Positions 1 through 8,720 of a stretch of 64,000 bases of DNA are shown one piece after another. The notes under the pieces are model-generated. The model had not been told where the DNA came from. It worked only from the letters and a program-made list of their open reading frames with translations, and did not search any database. Both the position numbers and the translations under genes were made by a program. The stretch is from contig CAISEP010000006.1 of NCBI GenBank assembly GCA_903884425.1, forward strand, positions 1 to 64,000, read 5' to 3'. Every line of letters begins with the position of its first letter. Within the stretch, counting starts at the first letter, position 1. This stretch comes from an uncultured Caulobacterales bacterium (lineage in GTDB: Bacteria > Pseudomonadota > Alphaproteobacteria > Caulobacterales > Caulobacteraceae).

Positions 1-334
1 GGCACCAGGCCACCAGGCCATAGTCGTCGTCCGGCGCGCCCGGGGGAATGGCCGCGGCGTCCGCATCCTCCCGGGGGGGCATCTGCTCGCCGGTGGCGGG
101 AGCAGTGGCCACGGCAGCCGGCGGCGGCGCGGCGGCCCGGGAACCGCCGAGGTCCAGCAGGTCCTCGATGGATGCCGCAGGGGTGCCGGACGCGGGGGTC
201 GGATCAGAGGGGGTGGTGCCGGCCGAGGTCGCAGCCCTGGCGGGCCGGGGAGGGGTGGCCGCCGTCGCCACTTGCGCCCCCAGGACAAGGACCGAGACCG
301 ACAGGACAATGGCTGCGACTTTGTGATGACCCAT
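1..334 (-). CDS. Secreted protein of unknown function (partial, C-terminus off the left edge)
   Basis: The reading frame starts with ATG at 334-332 and runs leftward out of the window, so only about 111 N-terminal residues are visible. It opens with a clear signal peptide (MGHHKVAAIVLSVSVLVLG, then AQVATAA), followed by a low-complexity Ala/Pro/Thr linker of about 70 residues and then the ordered-looking segment DDDYGLVAWC where the window ends. A secreted or periplasmic protein with a proline-rich spacer before its folded domain is inferred. The YGLVAWC segment resembles conserved proteins of Caulobacterales-type genomes from memory, but no function is assigned. A gap of about 100 bp separates it from the divergent TerB/DnaJ gene. 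Confidence 0.6.
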   Translation of the reverse strand, partial: MGHHKVAAIVLSVSVLVLGAQVATAATPPRPARAATSAGTTPSDPTPASGTPAASIEDLLDLGGSRAAAPPPAAVATAPATGEQMPPREDADAAAIPPGAPDDDYGLVAWC

Positions 335-438
335 GGACTGCCCCGTCGTCTCCGTTCGCCGTCGTCTGCGGGGAGCGGCCGTATCGGACCCGTTGTGTCC
401 GCCGTTAGAGATTGCCGCTCCGGTTGCGTCGGCGTAGG

Positions 439-1158
439 ATGGCGGAACTCATGCCACTGCTTTCGATCCTCGCCAAGCTTTTCGGTGTCGCCGGTCGTGA
501 CCCCCGGCCGACGGCGCTTGCGGAGTCGTGCCCGGCGGGTCTTGTGGCGACGGACGGGGATTTTTCCGATGCGGTGACCGCACTGGGGGCCAAGCTCGCC
601 CGGGCGGAGGGGCCGTCGCAGCCGGGGGAGTTCGACCGCTTCACCGAGATCTTCCGTCCCCAGCCCGCGGCGGAGGCCGATGTCCGGCGCCTGTATCGCC
701 TGGCGCGCCAGACCACGCTGGGCTTCGAGGGCTATGCCCGCAAGCTGGCCCGGCGCTACGGCCATTGCCCGGTGATCCTGGAGCGGGTGCTGGACGGGCT
801 GTTCCAGCTGGCCCTGGCCGACGGCGTCGTCAGCGAACGGGAGACCGAATATCTTGAACGGGTGGCAGATGCGCTCGGGGTCACGCCGGCGGTCTACCGG
901 GCCGTGCGGGCCCGTCGCCTCGGCCTCTCCGAGGAGGATCCCTACCGGGTGCTGGAGGTCGATCCCGCCGCGCCGGACGAGGTAGTCCGCGCCGCCTGGA
1001 AGAAGCTGCTGATCGAGACTCACCCCGACCGGGCCGTTGCCCGGGGCCTGCCGCGGGAGCTGGTGGAGCGGGCCCAGGTCAAGGCCCAGGCCATCAATGC
1101 CGCCTTTGACCGCGTCATGCGGGAGCGTCGGGACGGTTTTGCCGTCGGTGCGGCCTGA
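439..1158 (+). CDS. DjlA-like TerB/DnaJ-domain cochaperone, soluble form
   Basis: A 239-aa protein whose last 65 residues form a J-domain, starting at DPYRVLEVDP and carrying the diagnostic HPD tripeptide (LLIETHPDRA). The middle (about residues 80-155) is an alpha-helical TerB-like region with acidic positions (DGVVSERETEYL). This TerB-plus-J order is that of DjlA, which stimulates DnaK ATPase activity. E. coli DjlA has an N-terminal membrane anchor; here the N-terminus (MAELMPLLSILAKLFGVAG) is only a short amphipathic stretch, so the protein is probably soluble or loosely membrane-attached. ATG 439 is chosen (GTAGG just upstream); ATG 451 is an alternative. Confidence 0.8.
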   Translation: MAELMPLLSILAKLFGVAGRDPRPTALAESCPAGLVATDGDFSDAVTALGAKLARAEGPSQPGEFDRFTEIFRPQPAAEADVRRLYRLARQTTLGFEGYARKLARRYGHCPVILERVLDGLFQLALADGVVSERETEYLERVADALGVTPAVYRAVRARRLGLSEEDPYRVLEVDPAAPDEVVRAAWKKLLIETHPDRAVARGLPRELVERAQVKAQAINAAFDRVMRERRDGFAVGAA

Positions 1159-1288
1159 TCTGGCGATTTCGGCGGCAATTTACATCCATTGTGGCGTCGC
1201 CGATTGACCTTCGCCCCATCTACGCCAACATCTTAACGAGTGTGGTGGCCAGATGAGGGGATCGGCCCCGGCCGCAGGAGCATTTCAG

Positions 1289-1612
1289 ATGGGCGACACC
1301 CTGCCGTTCACGATCGGCACGCCGGAAGGCGGACCGGGTCCGGGCTCCGCCCATCCGCGACCGGGGAACGCCGGACGTGTGATCGGGTCGGTCTTCGCCC
1401 TGATGGCCGCGGCGGTCGGACTGCTGCTCACCCTGGTGGTGGCGGCGGCACTGGCGGTCTTCACCCTGGTGGCAAGCCTGGCGCTGGCACTCACCGGTCT
1501 CGCCTGGCGTCTGGGCCGTCGCCCGGCCCCGGCGGATGCGCCGGTGGTGCTGGATGCCCGCAAGGTCGGCCATGCCTGGGTCGCCTATGGCTGGGACGAG
1601 CCCCGCCGCTGA
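1289..1612 (+). CDS. Small membrane protein of unknown function
   Basis: A 107-aa product starting at ATG 1289, preceded by AGGAG eight bases upstream. The N-terminal 30 residues are Gly/Pro-rich. Residues about 31-76 form a long hydrophobic segment (GSVFALMAAAVGLLLTLVV onward) that could be two closely spaced membrane helices. The C-terminus is a soluble tail containing VLDARKVGHAWVAYGWDE. It ends 84 bp before the AmpD-like gene in the same direction, so cotranscription is plausible and a cell-envelope role is a guess from context only. The good ribosome binding site and the defined tail argue that it is a real gene. Confidence 0.6.
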   Translation: MGDTLPFTIGTPEGGPGPGSAHPRPGNAGRVIGSVFALMAAAVGLLLTLVVAAALAVFTLVASLALALTGLAWRLGRRPAPADAPVVLDARKVGHAWVAYGWDEPRR

Positions 1613-1696
1613 CCGGCCGGTGGGGCGCGCCCCTTGCCGCAGCCGTTTGCATCTGGTCTGACAGGGGCTTCCGCCAACCCCCACTGGAAGGCCCTC

Positions 1697-2422
1697 GTGC
1701 GCCTCGATCATCCGTCTCCGAACTTCGACCAGCGCCGTGGACCGCCGGACATGGTGGTGATCCACTATACCGGCATGCGCTCCGCCGCCGAGGCCCTGGC
1801 CCGCCTGACCGATCCCGAGGCCAAGGTCTCCGCCCACTATCTGATCGACGAGGACGGCACCGTCAGCCGCCTGGTCTCGGAGGAGCGCCGCGCCTGGCAT
1901 GCGGGCAAGTCCTTCTGGAAGGGCGAGACCGACTGCAATGCCGTCTCCATCGGCATCGAACTGGTCAATCCGGGCACCGAGTTCGGCTATCGTCCGTTTC
2001 CTGACGCGCAGATCGAGGCCCTGATCGGGGTGCTGGACGGCATCCGCGAGCGGTGGACCGTGCCGGACGGCCGCATCCTCGGTCATTCCGACGTGGCCCC
2101 TGCCCGCAAGGACGACCCGGGCGAGCTGTTTCCCTGGAAGTGCCTGGCAGAGGCCGGACACGGCCTGTGGGTCGAGCCGCCGCCGTCGCCTGGGGATGCG
2201 CTGCGGCCGGGCGATACCGGCGTCGGCGTCTTTGCCCTGCAGGCGGGCCTCCACCGGCTGGGCTACGACAATGCCCCGTCCGGCGCCTATGACGAGGCCA
2301 CCCGGCTGAACGTGGTGGCCTTCCAGCGGCACTGGCGGCCCTCCAGGGTGGACGGGGAGGCCGATGGCGAGACCCGTGCCCGGCTCGTCCATCTTCTGAG
2401 GCTGGCCGCCGAAAGCGCATGA
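1697..2422 (+). CDS. ampD: AmpD-type N-acetylmuramoyl-L-alanine amidase with peptidoglycan-binding domain
   Basis: A 241-aa zinc amidase of the Amidase_2 family. Visible metal-site segments are VIHYTGM (first His), the middle IGIELVNPG, and GHSDVAPARKDDPG (His and Asp). The C-terminal 65 residues (RPGDTGVGVFALQAGLHRLG onward) form a PG_binding_1 domain, as in cytoplasmic AmpD-like enzymes of alphaproteobacteria. The reaction cleaves anhydro-muramyl peptides during wall recycling. No signal peptide is seen, which fits a cytoplasmic recycling role. GTG 1697 is chosen because GGAAGG lies about six bases upstream and the family begins close to the HPSPNFDQR segment. The family is clear; the strict ampD symbol is less certain. 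Confidence 0.85.
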   Translation: MRLDHPSPNFDQRRGPPDMVVIHYTGMRSAAEALARLTDPEAKVSAHYLIDEDGTVSRLVSEERRAWHAGKSFWKGETDCNAVSIGIELVNPGTEFGYRPFPDAQIEALIGVLDGIRERWTVPDGRILGHSDVAPARKDDPGELFPWKCLAEAGHGLWVEPPPSPGDALRPGDTGVGVFALQAGLHRLGYDNAPSGAYDEATRLNVVAFQRHWRPSRVDGEADGETRARLVHLLRLAAESA

Positions 2423-2465
2423 ATTCATTGACCTGCGGGCGGCTTCTGCGTCACAAGCCCTGCCA

Positions 2466-2859
2466 GGGCCAGACAGCCGGGCGGTCGCGGCGCGCTTGCG
2501 CGTCGAGGAAAGTCCGGGCTCCACAGTGACAAGGCGGCGGGTAACGCCCGCCGGGAGCGATCCCAGGGATAGCGCCACAGAAAGCAAACCGCCTTCGCCT
2601 TCGGGCGCGGGCAAGGGTGAAAGGGTGGGGTAAGAGCCCACCGCGGACCTGGCAACAGGGACGGCATGGCAAGCCCCGCCTGGAGCAAGACCGAATAGGG
2701 CCCCCGCGCCCGGCGTGTTCGCACGGCGGGCAGGACTGTCACGGGTCCGAGGGGGCCGGGTTGGTCGCGCGAACCGTCCAGCAATGGGCGGTCCAGAGGA
2801 ATGACCGTCACGTGTCGGCAACGATGCGGACAGAACCCGGCTTACAGGCTGTCTGGCCC
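2466..2859 (+). ncRNA. rnpB: RNase P RNA (bacterial class A)
   Basis: The catalytic RNA that trims tRNA 5' leaders. The universal core GAGGAAAGTCCGGGCTCCA lies at about 2505-2523, and the CCACAGAAA core at about 2575-2583. ACAGAACCCGGCTTACAGG near 2830-2847 carries the 3' core sequence. The ends form a perfect 13-bp P1 helix: GGGCCAGACAGCC at 2466-2478 pairs with GGCTGTCTGGCCC at 2847-2859, which fixes the limits. Total length is about 394 nt, normal for the class. It ends only a few bases before the convergent DUF2164 gene. Confidence 0.97.
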
Positions 2860-2866
2860 GTTTCGC

Positions 2867-3121
2867 CTATTTCTCCAGGCTGAGGATCGCATCGCCCAGC
2901 TCGTCCAGCCGGGCGGCGACCACGGCCTGGGCGTCGTACAGGGCGCGGTTGTAGAAGGCCGGGCCCAGGCGCTCGATCAGGAAATCGAGCAGCATCTGCG
3001 CCGGGATGTCTCCGAGCTTCTGCTCCAGCTCCTGGTCGAAATAACCCTGCAGCGCCCGGACCAGGGCGGCGGTCTCCTCCTTCGAGAAGCGCACGACCGG
3101 GGCCGGGGCGGGGCGGCGCAT
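2867..3121 (-). CDS. DUF2164 family small protein
   Basis: An 84-aa protein matching the DUF2164 pattern: FSKEETAALVRALQGYF near the start, a central region with LGDIPAQMLLDFL, then the family-typical FYNRALYDAQAVVAARL. It is predicted to be all-helical and cytoplasmic. No biochemical role is known. It begins 5 bp after the stop of the KDPG aldolase gene and is almost certainly the last gene of that leftward operon. The operon membership may be incidental. Confidence 0.8.
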   Translation of the reverse strand: MRRPAPAPVVRFSKEETAALVRALQGYFDQELEQKLGDIPAQMLLDFLIERLGPAFYNRALYDAQAVVAARLDELGDAILSLEK

Positions 3122-3126
3122 GCGAC

Positions 3127-3783
3127 TCAGCCCTGGGTCCGGGGACGCCGGGGCGCCAGCGACAGGTCGTCGATGGTGGAGCGGGCGATGTTCTCGATGG
3201 CGTCCCAGTCACCGGCCTCCACCATGTCCGGCGGGGCGAGCCAGGAGCCGCCGACGCACACCACATTGGGCTGGGCCAGGTAATGGGGCGAGGACTGGCG
3301 GGTGATGCCGCCGGTGGCGCAGAACTTCACCATCGGGAAGGGACCGGCAAAGGCCTTCAGCATGGGCACCCCACCGGCCGCGGCGGCGGGATAGAACTTG
3401 ATGTGGTCATAGCCCCGCTCATAGGCCGCCATCAGCTCTGTGGCGGTGGAGATGCCGGGCAGATAGGGCAGGGGGGCGGAGATGCCCACATCGAGCAGCT
3501 CCACCGACGAACCGGGGGAGGCGGCATAGACCGCACCGGCCTTGTAGGCGGCATAGAGGTCCCGGGCGGACAGGATGGTGGAACAGCCGACCAGGGCGTC
3601 GGGCACCTCGTCGGCAATGACGCGCACGGCCTCCAGGGCGCAGGGGGTGCGCATGGTCACCTCCATGGCCCCGACCCCGCCCACCATCAGCGCCCGGGCG
3701 AGCGGCGCGGCATGGCGCACATCGGTGATGGTCAGGACCGCAATGACCGGCGAGGCCGCGAAAACATCTTCCATCCGCATCAT
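3127..3783 (-). CDS. eda: 2-dehydro-3-deoxy-6-phosphogluconate (KDPG) aldolase
   Basis: A class I aldolase splitting KDPG into pyruvate and glyceraldehyde-3-phosphate, the last step of the Entner-Doudoroff and hexuronate routes. Visible family blocks are SPVIAVLTI near the N-terminus, MEVTMRTPCALEAVR (catalytic Glu region), AASPGSS, and HIKFYPAAAAGG with the Schiff-base Lys. ATG 3783 is chosen because GGAGG lies six bases upstream and the family begins about ten residues before PVI; a longer in-frame extension to 3849 has no such support. It follows the KDG kinase gene by 52 bp, so the two supply consecutive reactions. The usual GAGTV block reads GCSTI here, a mild deviation. Confidence 0.9.
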   Translation of the reverse strand: MMRMEDVFAASPVIAVLTITDVRHAAPLARALMVGGVGAMEVTMRTPCALEAVRVIADEVPDALVGCSTILSARDLYAAYKAGAVYAASPGSSVELLDVGISAPLPYLPGISTATELMAAYERGYDHIKFYPAAAAGGVPMLKAFAGPFPMVKFCATGGITRQSSPHYLAQPNVVCVGGSWLAPPDMVEAGDWDAIENIARSTIDDLSLAPRRPRTQG

Positions 3784-3835
3784 TCCGCGCCTCCGCTGCG
3801 CTTCGCTCTTGTGGTCCGGGCGACCCTGCCCGGGA

Positions 3836-4864
3836 TTATCGACGGACATCCGCCCCTCCCGCCGCGATCATGGCTTCCACATCCGACACGCGGGCCCGGT
3901 TGAAGTCGCCGGGGGTCGCATGCTTGAGGATGGACGCCGACAGGCCGAAGTCCAGGGCATCGCCCGCCCCCATACCCGAAATCAGGCCGTGAAGCACCCC
4001 CGCGGCAAAGGCATCCCCGCCGCCGATCCGGTCAACCATGTTGGGCAGATGCCGCGGGGCGCACACGGCCTCGCTCCCGTCCAGGCGGAAGATCAGGGCC
4101 CCCAGGGTGCAGCTGTCCACGCCCTGCATCTCCCGCAGGGTGCAGGCGATGGTCTCCAGCCGGGGAAAGGCCGCAAAGGCCCGGACCGCAGCCGCGCGGC
4201 GGCGCGCGATCAGGTCCGACTCCGTAAAGGTCTCCCCCAGGGCCAGCGCGATGTCGAGGTCGTTGACGAAGGCCACCGTCGCCCGTTCCAGCAGGCTGCG
4301 CCAGACCGCGGCCGGGTTGCCGTCCCAGGTCGCCCAAAGGCGGCTGCGGTAGTTGCCGTCGAAGGACAGGCGCACCCCTGCGGCCACGGCGGCCTCTGCC
4401 GCGTCCAGGGCCGCGCGGCAGGCGCGGGGGCCGACGCCGGGGGTCACGCCGGAGACGTGCAGCCAGTCCGCCCCCTCAAGAGTGTCCTGCCAGTCCCAGG
4501 CCTCCGGCGGCATCTCGGCAAAGGCGGAACCCGCCCGGTCGTACAGCACCTCCGTCGGGGTCAGGACCGCGCCCGGCGTGATGAAGTAGAGCCCCAGACG
4601 CCCGGCGGTCATCCGCACCCGGGACGTGTCCATGCCGGTCATCCGCAGCTGGTCGAGGGCGGCATGGCCGAGGGCGTTGTCGGGCAGGACCGTGACCAGC
4701 CGGGCCTGATGGCCGAACCGGGCGAGGGAGGCGGCCACATTGGCCTCCGCCCCGCCGAAGGTCGCCGCCAGCCGGGCGGACTGCAGCAGCCGCTCGTGGT
4801 CCGGGGCGGCCAGGCGCAGCATCAGCTCGCCGAAGGTCACGATGGTGGTCGGCTTCAGTGTCAC
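3836..4864 (-). CDS. kdgK: 2-keto-3-deoxygluconate kinase (PfkB family)
   Basis: A 342-aa sugar kinase of the ribokinase/PfkB fold that phosphorylates 2-keto-3-deoxygluconate to KDPG, the substrate of the adjacent aldolase. The N-terminal TFGELMLRLAAP with GGAEANVAASLARFG is the substrate-lid region. The C-terminal DRIGGGDAFAAG holds the anion hole and the catalytic Asp. Substrate choice is supported by the neighbouring eda. Its start overlaps the stop of the SpoU-type methyltransferase gene by four bases, implying translational coupling. Confidence 0.88.
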   Translation of the reverse strand: MTLKPTTIVTFGELMLRLAAPDHERLLQSARLAATFGGAEANVAASLARFGHQARLVTVLPDNALGHAALDQLRMTGMDTSRVRMTAGRLGLYFITPGAVLTPTEVLYDRAGSAFAEMPPEAWDWQDTLEGADWLHVSGVTPGVGPRACRAALDAAEAAVAAGVRLSFDGNYRSRLWATWDGNPAAVWRSLLERATVAFVNDLDIALALGETFTESDLIARRRAAAVRAFAAFPRLETIACTLREMQGVDSCTLGALIFRLDGSEAVCAPRHLPNMVDRIGGGDAFAAGVLHGLISGMGAGDALDFGLSASILKHATPGDFNRARVSDVEAMIAAGGADVRR

Positions 4865-5688
4865 GGTTCGGGATTCCCTGCGGCAAAGGCCAGGTGATGC
4901 AGCACAATTCCGGCCGCCACTGCAACATTCAGGCTGTCGAATCCTTCGGCCATGGGGATCGACACGCTCTGCGCCCGGGCCAGCAGGTCCGGCGGCAGGC
5001 CCGGCCCCTCCGCCCCCAGGATCAGCCCCGCGCGGGGCGGCCGCGGCAGGGCGGCGAGGGGGGTGGTTCCGGCCGGGCTGAGGGCCAGCGGGGCGACCCC
5101 GTGCCCTTGCATCACCGCGATCAGGTCGGCGTCCGGGGGCAGCCGGGCAAACGGCACCGTCAGGGCGGCCCCGACGCTGACCCTAATGGCCTTGCGGTAG
5201 AGCGGGTCGCAGCACGTGCTGTCCAGCAGCACCGCCCGAGCCCCGAAGGCCGCGGCATTGCGGAACAAGGCCCCCATGTTGTCGTGATTGGCGATGCCGT
5301 GGAGGCCCAGCACCAGGGCCCGGGGCGGCAATGCGCCAAGCAGCGCATCGGCCGTCGGCGGGGACCTTCGGCGACCCAGGGCCAGGATCCCCCGATGCAG
5401 GGGAAAGCCGGCAATGGCGTCCAGCACCGGCTGACGGGCGGCATAGACCGGCACCGTCTCCGGCAGGGGGGCCAGGGTCTCCGCCAGACGTTCCACCCTT
5501 GAAGCGGCCACCAGCACGGACAGGGTCTCCATCTGCGGGGCCCGGGCCAGCAGGCGCAGGACCACCTCGCCCTCGGCCACGAACAGGCCCCGGCGGCCGA
5601 CCAGGTCGCGCTCCCGGATATTCCGGTAGTCGGCGATGCGCGGATCGTCGGGATCGTCGATCTCGAGGGGCGTGCGGGGCGGGGCCAT
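4861..5688 (-). CDS. SpoU/TrmH-family RNA 2'-O-methyltransferase
   Basis: A 275-aa SPOUT methyltransferase. An N-terminal substrate-binding region (GLFVAEGEVVLRLLARAP) precedes the trefoil-knot domain with motif 1 NHDNMGALFRNAAAFG, motif 2 LILGAEGPGL and motif 3 SLNVAVAAGIVLHH. Such enzymes 2'-O-methylate tRNA or rRNA riboses using S-adenosylmethionine. Sequence alone does not show which RNA is the target. It is the first gene of a leftward operon with kdgK, eda and DUF2164, and lies divergent to recQ over 73 bp. The functional link to sugar-acid metabolism is not obvious. Confidence 0.85.
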   Translation of the reverse strand: MAPPRTPLEIDDPDDPRIADYRNIRERDLVGRRGLFVAEGEVVLRLLARAPQMETLSVLVAASRVERLAETLAPLPETVPVYAARQPVLDAIAGFPLHRGILALGRRRSPPTADALLGALPPRALVLGLHGIANHDNMGALFRNAAAFGARAVLLDSTCCDPLYRKAIRVSVGAALTVPFARLPPDADLIAVMQGHGVAPLALSPAGTTPLAALPRPPRAGLILGAEGPGLPPDLLARAQSVSIPMAEGFDSLNVAVAAGIVLHHLAFAAGNPEP

Positions 5689-5761
5689 TCCCCCCGTTTA
5701 GGGGAGCGCCGGTCGATTTGCCACCTTCCGCCGTCCGGGCGAAGCACCCTATATCCGCGGC

Positions 5762-7585
5762 GTGACCCAAGCCTCCAGCCTCGACCCCGCCCGTGCCCTG
5801 CTTCGGCGCGTCTTCGGCCATGACGATTTCCGCGGTCTGCAGTCCCAGGTGATCGCCGAGGCGCTCGCCGGGCGCAACGCCCTGGCGGTGCTGCCGACCG
5901 GCGGCGGCAAGAGCGTGTGCTACCAGATCCCCAGCCTGCTGCGTCCGGGTCTGGGTATCGTGGTATCCCCCCTGATCGCCCTGATGACGGACCAGGTGGC
6001 GGGGCTGCGACAGGCGGGGGTGTCGGCCGCGCGCCTCGACAGCAACATCAGCCTGGACGAACGGTCGGACACCTGGCGGCGGATCGGGGAGGGGACGCTG
6101 GACCTGCTCTACATCTCGCCGGAAGGCCTGATGCAGGGCCCCATGCTGGAGCGTCTGGCCGCCCATGACATCGCCCTGATCGCCATCGACGAGGCCCATT
6201 GCGTCAGCCAGTGGGGCCATGACTTCCGGCCGGAATACCGGATGCTGGGCCGCCTGGCGGAGGTCTTTCCGGGGGCCCCGCGGATGGCGGTGACGGCCAC
6301 CGCCGATGCCCGCACCCGGGCGGATATCCGCGCGGAGCTGCGCCTGGCCGATGCCGCGGAGTTCGTGGCCAGCTTTGCCCGTCCGGAGCTGCAGCTCAGC
6401 GCCGAACGCAAGCAGGGCAAGGGCCGCGACCGGGTGGTGGAACTGGTGCTGCAGCGGCCGAACCGGTCCGGGGTGGTCTATACCGGCTCCCGCGCCGGGG
6501 CCGACGAGATCGCAGAGGCCCTGCGGGCCCGGGGCGTGGCCGCCGACGCCTATCATGCCGGTCTCGACCGGACCCTGCGGGAGACCCGGCTGACCCGCTT
6601 CCTCGAGGACGACGACCGGGTGATGGTGGCCACCATCGCCTTCGGCATGGGGGTGGACAAGCCGGACGTGCGCTATGTCATCCATGCCGACAGCCCCGCC
6701 TCCATCGATGCCTACTGGCAGGAGGTGGGCCGCGCGGGACGGGACGGCCTGCCGGCGGAGGGCATCGCCCTCTACAGCGCCTCCGACATGGCCTTCGCCG
6801 CCCGCCGGATCGCGGAGCGGGACCTGGCCCCGGAGGTGTCACAGGTGCAGATGCGCCGCCTTCGGCAGCTCTATGCCATGCTCGAGGGGGCGACCTGCCG
6901 GGCCGCAGCCGTCCGGCGCTATTTCGGCGAGACGGAGGTGGAGGCCTGCGGCCAGTGCGACGTCTGCCTCGACCCGCCGCAGCTGGATGACGTGACCGAG
7001 GCCGCGCAGAAGGCCCTGTCGGCCATCCACCGGCTGGGCGGGCGCTTCGGCCGGGGACGGATCGTCGACCATCTGACGGGCAAGACCCGGGACGTGTCCG
7101 AGCACGAGCGGGGACTGTCCACCTTCGGCATCGGCGCGGGCTGGTCGGCCACCAGCTGGCGCGACCTGATCGACGTGCTGGTGTTCGACGGCCTGGCCGC
7201 GGAGGATCCCAATGACGGCAAGCCCCTCGTCGGTCTGGGGGACGGCGAAGGCGTCCGCGCTGTCTATCGGGGGGAGCGCCGGGTGCTGATGCGGGCCCGG
7301 ACGGCGGTGGCCGCCGCGCGGGAACGGACCCGCTCCCCGCGGGGCAATGCGGTGGAGGCACCGGCCGAGGCCTATCCGCTGTTCGACGCCCTGCGGGTCT
7401 GGCGCAAGGCCCGCGCCGCGGAGCAGGCCGTGCCGCCCTATGTGATCTTCCACGACAGGACCCTGCTGGAGATCGCCATGGCCCGACCGGTGACGGTGGA
7501 GGCGCTGGGCCAATGCGGCGGCGTCGGCCAGGGCAAGCTCGCCCGCTACGGCCAGGACGTGCTGCGGATCGTGCGGGAGGCGTAG
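5762..7585 (+). CDS. recQ: ATP-dependent DNA helicase RecQ
   Basis: A 607-aa superfamily-2 3'-5' helicase. Walker A is in PTGGGKSVCYQIPSLL (about residue 46), motif II with the aromatic-rich loop is DEAHCVSQWGHDFRPEY, and motif VI is QEVGRAGRDG. The RecQ-C zinc site uses the Cys of ATCRAAAVRRYFG and the pair CGQCDVC. A C-terminal HRDC domain covers about the last 75 residues. This is the full E. coli-like architecture and length. It starts at GTG 5762 without a strong ribosome binding site, and the gene ends 10 bp before the convergent wall hydrolase gene. Confidence 0.95.
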   Translation: MTQASSLDPARALLRRVFGHDDFRGLQSQVIAEALAGRNALAVLPTGGGKSVCYQIPSLLRPGLGIVVSPLIALMTDQVAGLRQAGVSAARLDSNISLDERSDTWRRIGEGTLDLLYISPEGLMQGPMLERLAAHDIALIAIDEAHCVSQWGHDFRPEYRMLGRLAEVFPGAPRMAVTATADARTRADIRAELRLADAAEFVASFARPELQLSAERKQGKGRDRVVELVLQRPNRSGVVYTGSRAGADEIAEALRARGVAADAYHAGLDRTLRETRLTRFLEDDDRVMVATIAFGMGVDKPDVRYVIHADSPASIDAYWQEVGRAGRDGLPAEGIALYSASDMAFAARRIAERDLAPEVSQVQMRRLRQLYAMLEGATCRAAAVRRYFGETEVEACGQCDVCLDPPQLDDVTEAAQKALSAIHRLGGRFGRGRIVDHLTGKTRDVSEHERGLSTFGIGAGWSATSWRDLIDVLVFDGLAAEDPNDGKPLVGLGDGEGVRAVYRGERRVLMRARTAVAAARERTRSPRGNAVEAPAEAYPLFDALRVWRKARAAEQAVPPYVIFHDRTLLEIAMARPVTVEALGQCGGVGQGKLARYGQDVLRIVREA

Positions 7586-7595
7586 ACGCCGGGCG

Positions 7596-8720
7596 CTAGT
7601 GCTCGCCGGCGCCCTTGCCGTCGTCCGCCCGCGCCGGTTCGGCCTTGGCCGCAGGGGCCGGGGTCGGTGCGCGGGCCGGTTCGGCCACGCCGGTGGCGGC
7701 GGCGGCGGCGTGTTCCACCGCCTGGGTGGCCGTGGAGAGGAACAGGCTCGCCACGGAGACCGGGGCTGCGTCCTTGCCCTGGGGGGCAGGGGCCGACGGG
7801 CCGAGGCTGGCATAGACCGGCGTCTCGGCCGACGGCGCGGCGGGCAGGGCCTCCGACGGTTCCACGGCCCCGTTGAACATGGATGAGGCCCCGTTCCGTC
7901 CGGCGAACCGGTAGAACAGGTGTCCGCCCACCTGACCGATGCGGACCAGGTAGCGGGACCAGTCCGGCGTCACCGAGGCGGTGTGGAAATAGGTGGCATT
8001 GCCGACCGCGGCCATCACCCGGCCGTCAAGGGCCTTTGCGGCCACGTCCTGCGACCGCCGCCAGGCGACGGGGTCGGTCACCCGGTCCACAGAGCCGTCG
8101 CAGGCAAAGCTGAACTGGCAGCCGCCCAGGGACGCGCCCTGGAAGACGACGCCGCAGATGGTCTTCGGGAAGGCCCGGTGCCGCACGCGGTTCAGGACCA
8201 CCTGGGCCACCGCCTGCATGCCGGCCGGGGTTTCCCCGCGGGCCTCGTAATAGACGGCCTGGGTCAGGCATTCGAGGTCGCGGCTCTGGTCCAGGGCCCC
8301 GCGCAGGGTGAAGGGCCGCACGGCCACAGGTCCGCCGCCCAGGTCCAGGCTGGCGCGCAGCAGGGTCGGGCGACCGCCCCCGTCCACGCCCCGCCGGGCT
8401 TCCAGCTGGTCGGCCCAGTCGCTCAGACGGCGCTCGCGGGCATCCTGCAGGGTCCCGGCCAGCGGGTCGTGCCGCCGGGCAATGGCCAGGGCACCCGGCG
8501 CATCATTCGCAGCCACGGCCAGGGCCGTGTCGGAGAAGCCCTTGTGGGCGGCGTCAGCAAGTCTTGTGATACGCGCGTGTACGACGGCGGTCCTGGCAAG
8601 ACCGCCGGCAAGGTAGGCACCGCCAATGGAAAGCCCCACGAGGGACCCCAGCGCGGCCGCGCCCACCAGCGCACGCATGTCGGATGCGCGCGCCGAAATT
8701 TGGATCGTCAATATCTCCAT
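7596..8720 (-). CDS. SleB-type cell wall hydrolase, membrane-anchored
   Basis: A 374-aa protein with an N-terminal membrane anchor (ALVGAAALGSLVGLSIGGAY, about residues 16-35) and a Hydrolase_2/SleB lytic domain around residues 145-265. The family blocks are LTQAVYYEARGE (catalytic Glu), AQVVLNRVRH, and NATYFHTASVTPDWS. The C-terminal 110 residues are an Ala/Pro-rich tail. SleB-like domains cleave the glycan strand, so a periplasmic role in wall remodelling is inferred. ATG 8720 is chosen: AGAGGA abuts it, and the frame upstream has no domain or signal sequence. It is divergent from the autotransporter gene over 374 bp. Confidence 0.82.
   Translation of the reverse strand: MEILTIQISARASDMRALVGAAALGSLVGLSIGGAYLAGGLARTAVVHARITRLADAAHKGFSDTALAVAANDAPGALAIARRHDPLAGTLQDARERRLSDWADQLEARRGVDGGGRPTLLRASLDLGGGPVAVRPFTLRGALDQSRDLECLTQAVYYEARGETPAGMQAVAQVVLNRVRHRAFPKTICGVVFQGASLGGCQFSFACDGSVDRVTDPVAWRRSQDVAAKALDGRVMAAVGNATYFHTASVTPDWSRYLVRIGQVGGHLFYRFAGRNGASSMFNGAVEPSEALPAAPSAETPVYASLGPSAPAPQGKDAAPVSVASLFLSTATQAVEHAAAAATGVAEPARAPTPAPAAKAEPARADDGKGAGEH

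Noticed and set aside
1200-1245. Possible sigma-70 promoter TTGACC before the small membrane protein
   Set aside because: No convincing -10 element follows at 16-18 bp, so it is not listed as a feature.
1220-2821. Long leftward frame across the AmpD gene and RNase P RNA
   Set aside because: It crosses a structured RNA with exact core sequences and overlaps a well-supported gene; the translation is Arg/Gly/Pro-rich without domains.
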